A program made the translations under genes and the position numbers. 64,000 nucleotides of DNA from contig DASZKW010000105.1 of assembly GCA_035552775.1 (NCBI GenBank), positions 5,928 to 69,927 of the forward strand, written 5' to 3'. This DNA is from DASZKW01 sp035552775 (GTDB lineage: Bacteria; Actinomycetota; Acidimicrobiia; Acidimicrobiales; Palsa-688). The notes beneath the pieces are model-generated. The model was given only the letters and a program-made list of their open reading frames with translations. It had not been told where the DNA came from and did not search any database. Position 1 is the first letter of the stretch; each line of letters opens with the position of its first letter. Positions 38,141 through 48,470 of this stretch are shown piece by piece.

Positions 38141-40441
38141 ATGGTCGTACTCGCCTCGAATCTGGGCTTCCCCCGCATGGGTCCCGACCGCGAGCTGAAG
38201 AAGTCGCTCGAGTCCTACTGGGCGGGGAAGACTTCGGCGAGCGAACTCGAGGCGACGGCGGCCGAGCTCCGGGAGCGTAACTGGTGGCTCCAGGCGGCGC
38301 TCGGGATCGATCACATCCCTTCGGGCGACTTCTCGCTCTACGACCAGGTGCTCGACACCTCGGTGCTGGTGGGCGCAGTGCCCGAGCGATACGACTTCGG
38401 ATCCGACGTCAACCCCCTGGACCGGTACTTCGCCATGGCCCGGGGTGGGACAGTCGGTGGACGAGATGTCACGGCGCTCGAGATGACCAAGTGGTTCGAC
38501 ACCAACTACCACTACCTGGTCCCTGAGCTGACGCCCGGTCAGCGATTCGCCCTTTCTTCTACGAAGCCCCTCGACCAGTTCCGCCAAGCGGCGGCCATCG
38601 GGATCACCACCCGACCGGTGCTGCTCGGGCCGGTGTCGTTTCTCCTTCTCTCCAAGCGGACCGATGACAAGGATTCCAACCTCGACCTGCTCGGGGGGCT
38701 GTGCGCGGTCTATGCCGAGTTGCTCGAGTCCCTCCAAGACGCCGGCGCGTCCTGGGTGCAGATCGATGAGCCGGTGCTCAGCATGGACCTCGACTCGCGC
38801 CAGCGCGATGCGTTCGCCCCGGCTTACGCGACGCTGCGCGAAGCAGCGCCGCGAGTGCGTCTCCTGGTGGCCACCTACTTCGCCGGCCTCGGCGACAACC
38901 TCCCGGCGGCGCTGGCGTTGCCCGTCGACGCGCTGCACCTCGACGCCGTCGCCGGCTCCGGACAGTTGGAGACCGCCGTTGCCGAGGCCCCCGACACGTT
39001 GGCACTCTCGGTCGGCATCGTCGATGGCCGCAACGTCTGGCGGACCGACCTGGATGCCGCGCTGACCCGGCTCGAAGCGGCACGCAACACCCTCGGCTCC
39101 GAACGCCTGCTCGTCGCGCCCTCGTGCTCTCTCCTCCACCTGCCGGTCGACCTCGGCCTCGAACCGTCGCTCGATCCTGAGCTTGGGACCTGGCTGGCCT
39201 TCGCCGTCCAGCGCCTCGAGGAGGTCGGCACCCTGGTCCGCGGGCTCAACGAGGGCCGGCGGGCTGTCCACCACGAGCTCGAAGAGGCCGGGGCGGCTTG
39301 CACCTCCCGAGCGGCTTCGCCACGCGTCCACGATCCCGCCGTGACCCGGCGCCTGGCCGAGCACCATCCGTCGTTGGAGCGACGGGCCAGTCCGTACGAG
39401 GGTCGCCGCAAGGCCCAGAGGGAGCATCTGGGGCTCCCGGTGCTACCCACGACCACCATCGGCTCGTTCCCGCAAACGCCGGCAGTCCGTGCGCTCAGGG
39501 CCCAATACCGGCGGGGCAGCATTGACACCGCGGCCTACGAGGAGGGCCTCCGCTCCTACGTAGACGACGCCGTGGCCTTCCAGGAGCAGGTCGGCCTCGA
39601 CGTGTTGGTGCATGGCGAACCGGAGCGCAACGACATGGTCGAGTACTTCGGCGACCTCCTCGAGGGCTGCGCCGTCACTGCCAACGGCTGGGTGCAGAGC
39701 TACGGCTCCCGGTGTGTAAAACCGCCCGTCATCTTCGGTGACGTCAAACGCGCCCACCCGATGACCGTCGGGTGGGCTGCTTATGCCCAGTCCCGGACCG
39801 ACCGTCCCGTGAAGGGGATGCTGACGGGCCCCGTCACCATCTTGGAGTGGTCGTTCGTGCGCAACGACCAAACCCGCGAAGTAACCGCCCGCCAGCTCGC
39901 CTTTGCCATCCGGGACGAGGTGGCCGACCTCGAAAGCGCCGGCATCAAGGTCATTCAGATCGACGAGCCGGCGCTGCGCGAGGGGCTGCCCCTGCATGCG
40001 GCGGAGCGCAACGACTACCTCACATGGGCGGTCGGGGCTTTCCGCACGGCCTCTTCGGGGGTCCGCGACGAGACCCAGATCCACACCCACATGTGCTACG
40101 GCGAGTTCAACGACATCATCGAGTCCATCGCCGCCTTCGACGCGGACGTGATCTCCATAGAGGCATCGCGATCGAAAATGGAGCTCTTGGCGGCCTTCAC
40201 CGACTTCGAGTACCCCAACGAGATCGGGCCGGGCATCTGGGACATCCACTCGCCACGAGTGCCCGAGACGTCGGAAATGGTGGACCTGCTCAATGCTGCC
40301 CTCGACGTGGTACCGGCCGACCGGCTGTGGGTCAACCCTGATTGCGGGCTGAAGACCCGCCGTTGGGAGGAAGTGCGGCCGGCGCTCGTCAATCTCGTGG
40401 ACGCAGCTCGCCAAGTGCGAAACAGTCGCGCCTGGGGGTAG
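38141..40441 (+). CDS. metE: Cobalamin-independent methionine synthase
   Basis: The product is 766 residues, the normal MetE length, with ggaagg before the ATG. It opens LGFPRMGPDRELKKSLESYW, as in the family. The C-terminal half holds the zinc ligands in HTHMCYGEF (His and Cys near 650), the Glu in that region, and the final Cys in NPDCGLKTR near 734. It transfers the methyl group of methyl-tetrahydrofolate to homocysteine. The 60-base leader is too short for a cobalamin or SAM riboswitch. Confidence 0.97.
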   Translation: MVVLASNLGFPRMGPDRELKKSLESYWAGKTSASELEATAAELRERNWWLQAALGIDHIPSGDFSLYDQVLDTSVLVGAVPERYDFGSDVNPLDRYFAMARGGTVGGRDVTALEMTKWFDTNYHYLVPELTPGQRFALSSTKPLDQFRQAAAIGITTRPVLLGPVSFLLLSKRTDDKDSNLDLLGGLCAVYAELLESLQDAGASWVQIDEPVLSMDLDSRQRDAFAPAYATLREAAPRVRLLVATYFAGLGDNLPAALALPVDALHLDAVAGSGQLETAVAEAPDTLALSVGIVDGRNVWRTDLDAALTRLEAARNTLGSERLLVAPSCSLLHLPVDLGLEPSLDPELGTWLAFAVQRLEEVGTLVRGLNEGRRAVHHELEEAGAACTSRAASPRVHDPAVTRRLAEHHPSLERRASPYEGRRKAQREHLGLPVLPTTTIGSFPQTPAVRALRAQYRRGSIDTAAYEEGLRSYVDDAVAFQEQVGLDVLVHGEPERNDMVEYFGDLLEGCAVTANGWVQSYGSRCVKPPVIFGDVKRAHPMTVGWAAYAQSRTDRPVKGMLTGPVTILEWSFVRNDQTREVTARQLAFAIRDEVADLESAGIKVIQIDEPALREGLPLHAAERNDYLTWAVGAFRTASSGVRDETQIHTHMCYGEFNDIIESIAAFDADVISIEASRSKMELLAAFTDFEYPNEIGPGIWDIHSPRVPETSEMVDLLNAALDVVPADRLWVNPDCGLKTRRWEEVRPALVNLVDAARQVRNSRAWG

Positions 40442-40474
40442 GGGAAGAATAACCTCGTAGGAGGATGCGAAAGC

Positions 40475-41296
40475 ATGAAGACGGGTACCCGTCATCGCTG
40501 GCTTCTTTTGATGGCCTTCCTAGCTCTGGACCTCGTGCTCGGCGCGTGCGGCTCGCCGAGCGGGCGATCAGCCGGCGGTTCTAGGTCGCGTCCGACTACC
40601 AAGACCCCGGTGTCTTCCTCAACGACCACCACCACGCCCCCGGGGTTGCAGACCAGCGGGCCACGGACCGTCCTCAGCCCGATCGGTCTCAACGTAAGGG
40701 CCCAGCCCGTCAAAACGGCCGCGGTGCTCGGCACCGCCGCCCAGGGCGCGGTCCTCGCCGTGTTGGGCCACACCGCTGCGTCGGGGGGATGGTTCCAGGT
40801 CAAGGGTGCCACCGCCACCGGTTGGATCAGTGACAATCCGGCGCTCAGCGCCCCCGGGACGTTCGCCGGCTACGTGTCGAGCACCGGCCAGTTCGACGCT
40901 CTCTACCCCCAGGGCTGGAAGGTCGTCGAATCACCGCCGACCACCGTGACCTTCAGCGCACCTTCCGGCGACGAGACCGTTGTGGTGACCACCGCGGCCA
41001 AGGTGGGCCAACTCGGTCGAGGGCGCCCGGGGTTCGTGCTCAACACGTCCGAGCAGATCCTGATCTGTGGTGCCACCTCCTACCTGGACATCTACGGGCC
41101 GCCCGGCTCACCGGCCACGACCGCCCCGGCGGCGGTCGGGACAACACCGGGGAAGTACCTGGTACAGGCCCGGCTCACCATCAACGCCCAGCACGCCCTC
41201 GGCATCGACGCCAACCTGGCCGACCTGTCCCAGCTGCAATCGGTCCGCAATTTCGTCAATTCGGTCAGCTTCGCGTTCCCTCCGTGCGAGGGCTAA
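40475..41296 (+). CDS. SH3-domain lipoprotein
   Basis: The product is 273 residues. The signal peptide ends with the lipobox LGAC, followed by a Ser/Thr/Pro linker. A bacterial SH3 domain (GLNVRAQPVKTAAVLGTAAQ, then GWFQVKG and TGWIS) spans about residues 65-125. The rest is an unassigned beta domain ending in FPPCEG. It is probably a cell-wall-facing binding protein. It lies 33 bases after metE, maybe cotranscribed. Confidence 0.8.
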   Translation: MKTGTRHRWLLLMAFLALDLVLGACGSPSGRSAGGSRSRPTTKTPVSSSTTTTTPPGLQTSGPRTVLSPIGLNVRAQPVKTAAVLGTAAQGAVLAVLGHTAASGGWFQVKGATATGWISDNPALSAPGTFAGYVSSTGQFDALYPQGWKVVESPPTTVTFSAPSGDETVVVTTAAKVGQLGRGRPGFVLNTSEQILICGATSYLDIYGPPGSPATTAPAAVGTTPGKYLVQARLTINAQHALGIDANLADLSQLQSVRNFVNSVSFAFPPCEG

Positions 41297-41356
41297 AAGG
41301 CGCCGGCGCCCAGGCTAGACTTGCGTGGCGCTTCGCCACCTCCGCAGGGTCTTCAT

Positions 41357-41455
41357 GAACCGTTGCGCGCGCTCGGCCCGGCGTCGTGAACCGTTGCGCG
41401 CGCCTGGCAGTACCAGCGGTTCACGGTTCCAGACCCGCCGCGCGCTGCGGTTCAC
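41357..41455. repeat. Nested palindromic repeat element, copy 2
   Basis: Outer arms GAACCGTTGCGCGCGCT (from 41357) and GCGCGCTGCGGTTCAC (ending 41455) enclose inner arms GTGAACCG (41386) and CGGTTCAC (ending 41424). The architecture and length match the element at 5030-5126. Its right arm provides the TGA stop of the minus-strand transglutaminase gene. Confidence 0.8.
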
Positions 41456-43617
41456 GCCGGGTCGCCCGGCCGGTGGCCGCCGCCGGACGGTGACCGGCGC
41501 TGCTCGGAGGCGGCCACCTTCTGGCCGAAGGAACGGGATGTGATTAGTCCTATCGTCCGGCCCGCTGCCGCTGAGCGCACTCGGCTTCGCCTCGCAGAAG
41601 CCAAGATCTCACGCCGGTCGCCGGGCGGCGGTTGGCGGCCGCCGTAGGCGCTGCCCTCCACCGCCCCCGCCAGGCGGCTCCAGGTGAGCGAACCGTCCCC
41701 GGAGATGTGGTCGAGGTCGGTTGCGTACTCGGTGATCGTCTCCGACGCCCGGCGGGGGCGCCCGGCGCGCCGGCCGGCCCGTTCGATGCGCCGTGACACC
41801 TGTTCGGCCCAGGTGCGAGGACGGGAGCGGCGCCGGCGCCCGACGGCGACGGCGAGACCAGCGCCGGCCACGGCGACGACAACCGGGACCACCGGGATGG
41901 AGCGAAGGGCGTGGCCTACCTCGGTTAGGGCGGTGGCACCGGGGGCCGGATTGGCGAGCGGTACCGCGGCGGTGGGATCGAAGCTCTGCCATCCGTAGCC
42001 CGGGAACCACACCTGGACCCAGGCGTGGGCGTCGCTCGCCCGGACTTCGTAGAGGTCGGTGACCGGGTTGTAGGGGCCGGGTACGTAGCCGACGGTCTCA
42101 CGCACGGGGATATCGAGCGTCCTCAACATGACCGCCAAGGACGTCGAGATCTGCTCGCAGAAACCGACCCGGTTGCCGAAGAGGAACTCGTCCACGGTGT
42201 CGGCCCCCGCCGGCAACGGCGGTGTGTCGGTCGAGTAGTGGGTGTTGGCCCCCATCCACGCGATTAGCGCTTGGATCCTGTCGTATGTGGTGGGGGCGCC
42301 GGCGGTGATCGCTTGTGCCAGGGCCTGAACCCGGGGGTAGGCGTGCGGCAGTTGGGTGTAGCGCCGCTGGAGCGCCGGCGGCAGCGTCCCCCCGCCGAAA
42401 ACCCTGCCCAGGTCCCCGCCCCCAGCCTCCCTAAGTTGCTGTGGCGCGGCGGCGCTCACCGAGGACTCGACGGTGTAGATGGTGCCTTTTCCCAGCCCGA
42501 TCGGCGACACGATGGTGCCGTCGTCGCCGTAGAAGACGGTGGAGGTGGGGAACCACAGCTCGGTGGCGTTCTCGGCGTGGAACACCAGGTCGGGCGTGGA
42601 GGTGGCGACGTAAAAGGTCTGCAGGTCCGTCTGGCTGCCGGCGATGTCGCCTTGTGGTGTGGGGACGGTGAAGGGAGATCCTTGCGCCGCATGTGACGCG
42701 ATCCTGGTCGCGCCCCAGCTTTGGCCATCCCACGAATCGAAGGTCTCTCCCACCCAGTAGGAGGGTCGCTGGGCCCGCACCCGCATGACGACGGTATGGC
42801 TGAGGTTGCCTCGCAGGGCGGTGTCGAGACGGTTGGCGAAGCCCAGGTAGCCGCCGACGCGGGTCCGACCGGCGGGGCTTCCCGGACGGGATGGCTCGGC
42901 GGCCTGCCCGGCGCCGCCGGCATCGCCGGCGAGGGTCCCGGGGATGCCGACGCTGCCCCCACTTCCTTGTCGGGCCAAGAAGTCGATCCTGACCGCGAAG
43001 CTAGGAGCGGGAAGTACGAGGAATACGGCGGCAGCCACCGCGGTGACGCCGACCAGCGCGGCGATCAGGCCGGCGATCGAGGTCTGGCCTCCACCGCTGG
43101 CCGAGACCCACCCTTCCACCAGGGTCCACAGGCTGAGGGCCGCCCAGCCCAGCGCGTACCACGCGAAGTGGAGGTCGACGGCCTGGGCCGCCGCCGCCGC
43201 CATGAGGGCGCCGGACGAACCCAGCGAGAACATGAGGTCGCGGCGGGAGGGGACGTGGAAGGAGTGGACCACCAGGATCGCCCCGAAAAGGCCGGTGAGC
43301 AAGTCCTCGACGGATGTGATGTCTTCGCCGGCGATGGCGCTCAGCTGTCGGGTGAACCACACCAGGGCGGCGACGGCGGCGATGGCGACGAGCACCTTGA
43401 TCCACCAGGGCGGCCGTTCCCGCGTGGCGTGGGAGAAGACCATGCCGGCTACTACCAGCGCCGCCGCGAGCACGGCGGTGGCGGGCGCCAGCGTGGATTC
43501 GGCGACGGAGGCTCCAATCGCCACGAGGACGGCGCAGGTGGTGGCCACCCTGAGCCTGACGGAGTGCTCCGGCGCCCGCGGCTGGTTGGCCCGCCGGATG
43601 GCCTCGAGCACCCTCAC
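41452..43617 (-). CDS. DUF3488-transglutaminase membrane protein
   Basis: From GTG 43617 the product is 721 residues; the frame extends farther upstream, but that part overlaps the DUF58 gene. About seven N-terminal helices form the DUF3488 region. An external transglutaminase-like domain has Cys in NRVGFCEQ, His in DAHAWVQVW and Asp in SFDPTA. One more helix and a cytoplasmic tail follow. The stop codon lies in a repeat arm. It is the last gene of a MoxR-DUF58-transglutaminase operon. Confidence 0.9.
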   Translation of the reverse strand: MRVLEAIRRANQPRAPEHSVRLRVATTCAVLVAIGASVAESTLAPATAVLAAALVVAGMVFSHATRERPPWWIKVLVAIAAVAALVWFTRQLSAIAGEDITSVEDLLTGLFGAILVVHSFHVPSRRDLMFSLGSSGALMAAAAAQAVDLHFAWYALGWAALSLWTLVEGWVSASGGGQTSIAGLIAALVGVTAVAAAVFLVLPAPSFAVRIDFLARQGSGGSVGIPGTLAGDAGGAGQAAEPSRPGSPAGRTRVGGYLGFANRLDTALRGNLSHTVVMRVRAQRPSYWVGETFDSWDGQSWGATRIASHAAQGSPFTVPTPQGDIAGSQTDLQTFYVATSTPDLVFHAENATELWFPTSTVFYGDDGTIVSPIGLGKGTIYTVESSVSAAAPQQLREAGGGDLGRVFGGGTLPPALQRRYTQLPHAYPRVQALAQAITAGAPTTYDRIQALIAWMGANTHYSTDTPPLPAGADTVDEFLFGNRVGFCEQISTSLAVMLRTLDIPVRETVGYVPGPYNPVTDLYEVRASDAHAWVQVWFPGYGWQSFDPTAAVPLANPAPGATALTEVGHALRSIPVVPVVVAVAGAGLAVAVGRRRRSRPRTWAEQVSRRIERAGRRAGRPRRASETITEYATDLDHISGDGSLTWSRLAGAVEGSAYGGRQPPPGDRREILASARRSRVRSAAAGRTIGLITSRSFGQKVAASEQRRSPSGGGHRPGDPA

Positions 43618-43636
43618 GCCCGCGCTCCGAGCCGCC

Positions 43637-44553
43637 TCATCGCGACATGGCGATGCCAGCGCCGGCCGACGCGCCAGGCTGGGACACGGCGCGGGCCAAG
43701 CGCCGCCCTGCACCCCGTCGATCAGCGACCGAGGCGACGACCGGTCCCGAACTCTCGGTCGTCGCGAGGATCACCGCGGCGCCGCGCTCCAGGAGGACAA
43801 CGACGGTGCCGAGAGCCCGCTCGGCGACACGTTCGCCTTGTTCGGGGTCCAGGGGGAGAACGACGGTGAGTCTGACGGGCTCGGCCGCCGGCTCCTCCAG
43901 CTCTCGTAGCATCAACTCGGCGGCGTGGGCGGTCGCCGCCCAGTTCACGTGGCGGCGGTCGTCGCCGGAGCGGTAGGGCCGCACACCTCTGGGCTCGCCG
44001 GAGTCGGTCGGGACCCGTTGGACACTCTCACCCAGTTGCTCGTGAACCCAACGCGGCAGCGGTTCGGGCTGACCCCGGCGCGGCGCGACGTGGAGCGGCG
44101 CCGGCAGACCGACACGCACCCGGTGCGCCCACCACTGCAAACCGAACGGTGCCGCGGTGGCGACCCGCAGCGTCACGAAGTGATGCACCCCACGCTGGTC
44201 TGGCAATACCGTGACCCGCTCCTCGCCGGCGCCCCGCCGCCGGGTCGGGCCGATGAATGCCTCCGGCCCCGGCGGGTCGGCGGGACTTACCCGCAGGCGC
44301 GTGGACGCACGGATTGTTAGGTCCAGGGTCAGCCCGGCGGTGCCGTCCAGCGGCGCCGCGGCCAGATGGATCTTGGCCCGGGCGAGGACCAACGATGGAC
44401 CGACGATCCCGATGAACAACACCCCGAACACGACGTCACCGAGAGCTTGCACCCAACCCGACCCGCTGTTGTGGGCGACGACCCACCACGTCCCGACGAT
44501 CGCCGCTGCCACAAAGATCGGCGCCAGCGGGCGCGCCGGGTGGACCCGAAGGG

Positions 44554-44557
<4 letters not shown>
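43637..44557 (-). CDS. DUF58-domain membrane protein
   Basis: ATG 44557 overlaps the stop of the MoxR gene (ATGA); the product is 306 residues. Two N-terminal helices are followed by a beta region and the DUF58 signature RPYRSGDDRRHVNWAATA. The downstream vWA-like part (LTVVLPLD) is short. Such proteins work with MoxR ATPases in assembling or maturing surface or metalloprotein complexes. Confidence 0.88.
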
Positions 44558-45576
<1,019 letters not shown>

Positions 45577-45695
45577 TTCGTTGATGCTAGCTGCGACAAG
45601 CCGGCGGCAGCCAACTCCGGTGTCGTCGGATTCCGACGCCCGATGGATTGTAAAAGACGAGGGGAAAGAAAACCCGGCCCGTCGGGGGACGAGGC

Positions 45696-45714
45696 TGTAG
45701 CACACCATGCTACA
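45696..45714. promoter_or_regulatory. Palindromic operator and -10 of the Phd-PIN module
   Basis: TGTAGCA and TGCTACA form seven-base perfect arms with a five-base spacer. The right arm carries an extended -10 (TGC then TACACT at 45711-45716). The ATG lies seven bases after that hexamer, so the transcript is probably leaderless. Phd-type antitoxins usually bind such palindromes to repress their own operon. Confidence 0.65.
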
Positions 45715-45723
45715 CTTGTATTT

Positions 45724-45978
45724 ATGGCAAGGGAAATCACACAACGGGAACTCCGAAACCAAAGTGGGGAGATCATGCGACGACTGGATGAGGGCGAATC
45801 CTTCGTCGTGACTCGCAACGGAGTTCCGGTCGGCGAACTGTCTCCGCTCCGACGACATCGATTTATCCGCTCCGATACCGCCGTCGCCTTGTTCCGCAAC
45901 GCACCGAGTGTCGATCTCACGAGATTCCGTAAAGACCTCGACCGCGTCAGCTCTCAGGATCTGACCCCACGTGCCTGA
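45724..45978 (+). CDS. Phd/YefM-family antitoxin
   Basis: The product is 84 residues from ATG 45724, starting MAREITQRELRNQSGEIMRRL and containing VTRNGVPVGEL, the standard Phd/YefM DNA-binding fold. The C-terminal part should wrap around the toxin. Its stop overlaps the PIN gene start by eight bases. No ribosome-binding site precedes the ATG, in line with a leaderless message. Confidence 0.88.
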   Translation: MAREITQRELRNQSGEIMRRLDEGESFVVTRNGVPVGELSPLRRHRFIRSDTAVALFRNAPSVDLTRFRKDLDRVSSQDLTPRA

Positions 45979-46387
45979 ACCAGCACAACGCGCAGGTCGC
46001 GGGATTATCGACACGTCGGTGGTCATCGACTTGGAACAGCTCGACCCGACGGTGCTGCCCGCCGAGGTCGCCGTGAGCGCGGTCACCTTGGCAGAGTTGG
46101 CAGCCGGACCACATGCCACCATCGACACCGAAGAGCGAGCGCGCCGTCAAGACCGGCTACAGCGCACGGAGGCGGCGTTCGATCCACTTCCCTTCGACAG
46201 CGAAGCGGCGCGCGCTTACGGGCGCGTCTATGCGGCAGTCGTCGCTGCTGGACGCAAAGCCCGAGGACCCCGGGCCGTTGACCTGCTCATCGCCGCCACA
46301 GCCTGCGCTTCGAACCTTCCCCTCTACACACGCAATCCTGATGACTTCCGCGGCCTCGCCGGACTCCTACAAGTCGTTGCCGTCTGA
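45971..46387 (+). CDS. PIN-domain ribonuclease toxin (VapC-like)
   Basis: GTG 45971 gives 138 residues. The acidic PIN residues are present: Asp in IIDTSVVIDLE, Glu in TLAELAAG, Asp in RAVDLLIAATA and Asp in RNPDDF. It should be a Mg2+-dependent RNase cutting tRNA or rRNA, neutralised by the upstream antitoxin. Confidence 0.9.
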   Translation: MPEPAQRAGRGIIDTSVVIDLEQLDPTVLPAEVAVSAVTLAELAAGPHATIDTEERARRQDRLQRTEAAFDPLPFDSEAARAYGRVYAAVVAAGRKARGPRAVDLLIAATACASNLPLYTRNPDDFRGLAGLLQVVAV

Positions 46388-46618
46388 CGTCGCCTTCTAT
46401 CGTTCAAAGTCGCCGCCGCGTGGCACGCCGCGTGGTACGAGCAAGCCGAACAGACCTCATGAGCACCCTCCGCCGCAGCATCGTATTTCTTCCGGGCGTG
46501 AGTTTTGGCCGACGGATGAAACTCCTGTCAACCACCTGGCGCCCCTCTGTCGAGGCCAAAGTTGCTAGCGTGATGGTGTACGGTTATCGCAAACGGGATT
46601 TTGAAGGGGGCCATTTAG

Positions 46619-48195
46619 GTGGCCGACCACTCAGGGGCAGCGGTACGGGTCTCGCGCCAGGAGGGGGCGCGCCGGCCCATTCGGGCTCAGGCTCCGCAGG
46701 TCAAGCTGGCGCCAATGCTCGCCATGCAGCGCCTCGTCGGAAACGCAGCAGTGTCGCGACTCGTCGCCAGCTCCGCTTCGCAGCGATCATGGCCGAGGTC
46801 CCCAACGGCTTGTCGGTTCGCTCGCTCGCACACAAGGCGGGGACCGACGCCAATTCAAGTGCGCAGCTGTATTCGGCAGTGTTCGACGCCGGGTTTCTCA
46901 AGCAACTCGGACGCATGTGCGTAGCAGACCTCCTCATCGGCAACAACGACCGTATGGTTGCCCGGGCGATGAACCTGGGCAACCTGATGGTGTCGTCTCA
47001 AGACGGGACGCACAAGTTGTGGGCGATCGACTCCAACGCCGTGCTGGGACAGCTCGAGCCAGACAAGATCCTCTCCAGCGGCTCGGCGTCGTCGTCGCTC
47101 CAAGGCGGCTTTACGAGCACGGCGGGGACGTTCGAAGACTCGCCGACTGACACCCTCGACGGCTTCTTCAGGTTCATCGGGAACGTCATGAAGGAAGCGG
47201 CTCAGGGCGGCTTGCAGCCGGGGCCCGCCGAGATCTTCGCCGAGGCGTACCAGGTGCGCCGCGAGGCCTCGCTCGCCAACTTCGAGGCGGGTTGGAACTC
47301 GGGCCTGCAGACCGTGCGGGACCTTGTCGCCACGAAGACCGGTAGGAAGAAGATGAAGGGCCTCACCGAGGAGGTCGGAGGCGAGGAAGGGGCGAGCAAT
47401 GTCTCATACTCGGCCCTGAAGGTGAACGCGATGTACCTCGGCGCCAAGGCGAAAGGCGCTTCCCACCAAGAGGCGAGCCGCAATCCGGCCGGCTACGCGG
47501 CGCTGAGGGTCCTGGCTGAGTTCGACCCGACGTCGGTCCGGGTGCCCGACGACGGGTACTCCTGGAACGTCGCCAGGGTGCCGTCGAGCGAAGTGCTGAC
47601 GGCCTCGCTCGACCGTATCAACGCCCTGCCGGCCCCCCGCGAGCTCACCCGTATCAAGGGTGAGAACAAGTTCACCCTTAACCCGCAGAGGTTCGCGGCT
47701 GTCATCCAAGCGGCGGAGGACGCCAGGTCCGAGGTCGCGCAGCTAGGTAAGAAGAGCCGCGGCTTGTTGTCCAAGTCCGAGTTGCCGCGCAACCGGGTGA
47801 TTGCCGGCAAGTTCGTCGCCGACACCTACACTCTGGGCGCGGGAGCGGTACGGACGGCGGCCTCCGCTGGGCAGCTCTCGAACCTTGTTGGCAGCCTCAG
47901 GCTCGCAGTCGACGGCCAGCCGACGCCCAGCCAGGCGCAACGCGCGCTGCCGGCCGCGGAGTTCCTGCAAAGCTACCGGCCGAACCTCCAGCGTGACCTC
48001 AATGAGTTCGGCGACGGCCTCCGTGCGGCCTCGGGCGGCGTCAACAAGATCCGCAAGTACAAGCTGCACCCCGACCTCGCCAAGGTACTGGCCGACCTGG
48101 CGACCTACGTCGACGACGGGGCAAAGAAAATCACCACCGGCCCGGCACTCAACCCCAGCCTCTACACCAACCTGCTGAAGAGCGCCAGCAAATAG
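46619..48195 (+). pseudogene. Frameshifted kinase-like protein with LQRLxGNxAV-type N-terminus
   Basis: A GTG at 46619 with gaaggggg upstream opens a frame reading LAPMLAMQRLVGNAAVSRLV, the motif of DUF4157/contractile-injection-associated proteins. That frame ends at 46924. The homologous continuation lies in the next frame, from about 46789 (ATG) to 48195, 468 residues. This part has kinase-like C-lobe motifs: VADLLIGNNDRM, NLGNLMV and LWAIDSNAV. No N-lobe with an ATP-binding Lys is visible between the two parts. The gene seems truncated inside as well as frameshifted, although 46789-48195 may still be translated. Confidence 0.6.
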
Positions 48196-48470
48196 CGATC
48201 TCCAGCGGGGGGACGGGCACCGTGACGCTGCTCGACGTCGCCATCGGCGCGACGCCCTTCACCGAATTGGTGCGGCCCGTCTACGAGTCGTTTGTCGCTC
48301 GCCCGTCTGGCAGCACTGCCGATTATTCAAAAGAATCAAAAGGGGAAAGCGCAGCGCCGCGGCCCTAAACGCCCATACGGGTCGCCAGGAAGAGAGTTGA
48401 AGCGCCTGGCTCGATCGCATTGGGAGGCGACGATGCGACACGGCGCTGCGAGAGGGTGGACAATGGTCGG
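48196..48470. pseudogene. Mosaic scar with a relic of the SWIM-protein 3' end
   Basis: Bases 48204-48229 are identical to 56473-56498 (inside the DUF2993 gene, antisense). The next hundred bases encode LDVAIGATPFTELVRPVYE, close to LDVAIGAASFTDLVRPVYE at the end of the SWIM protein (60498-60554). The rest is unassigned and leads into the response-regulator gene. No intact gene is present. Confidence 0.6.
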
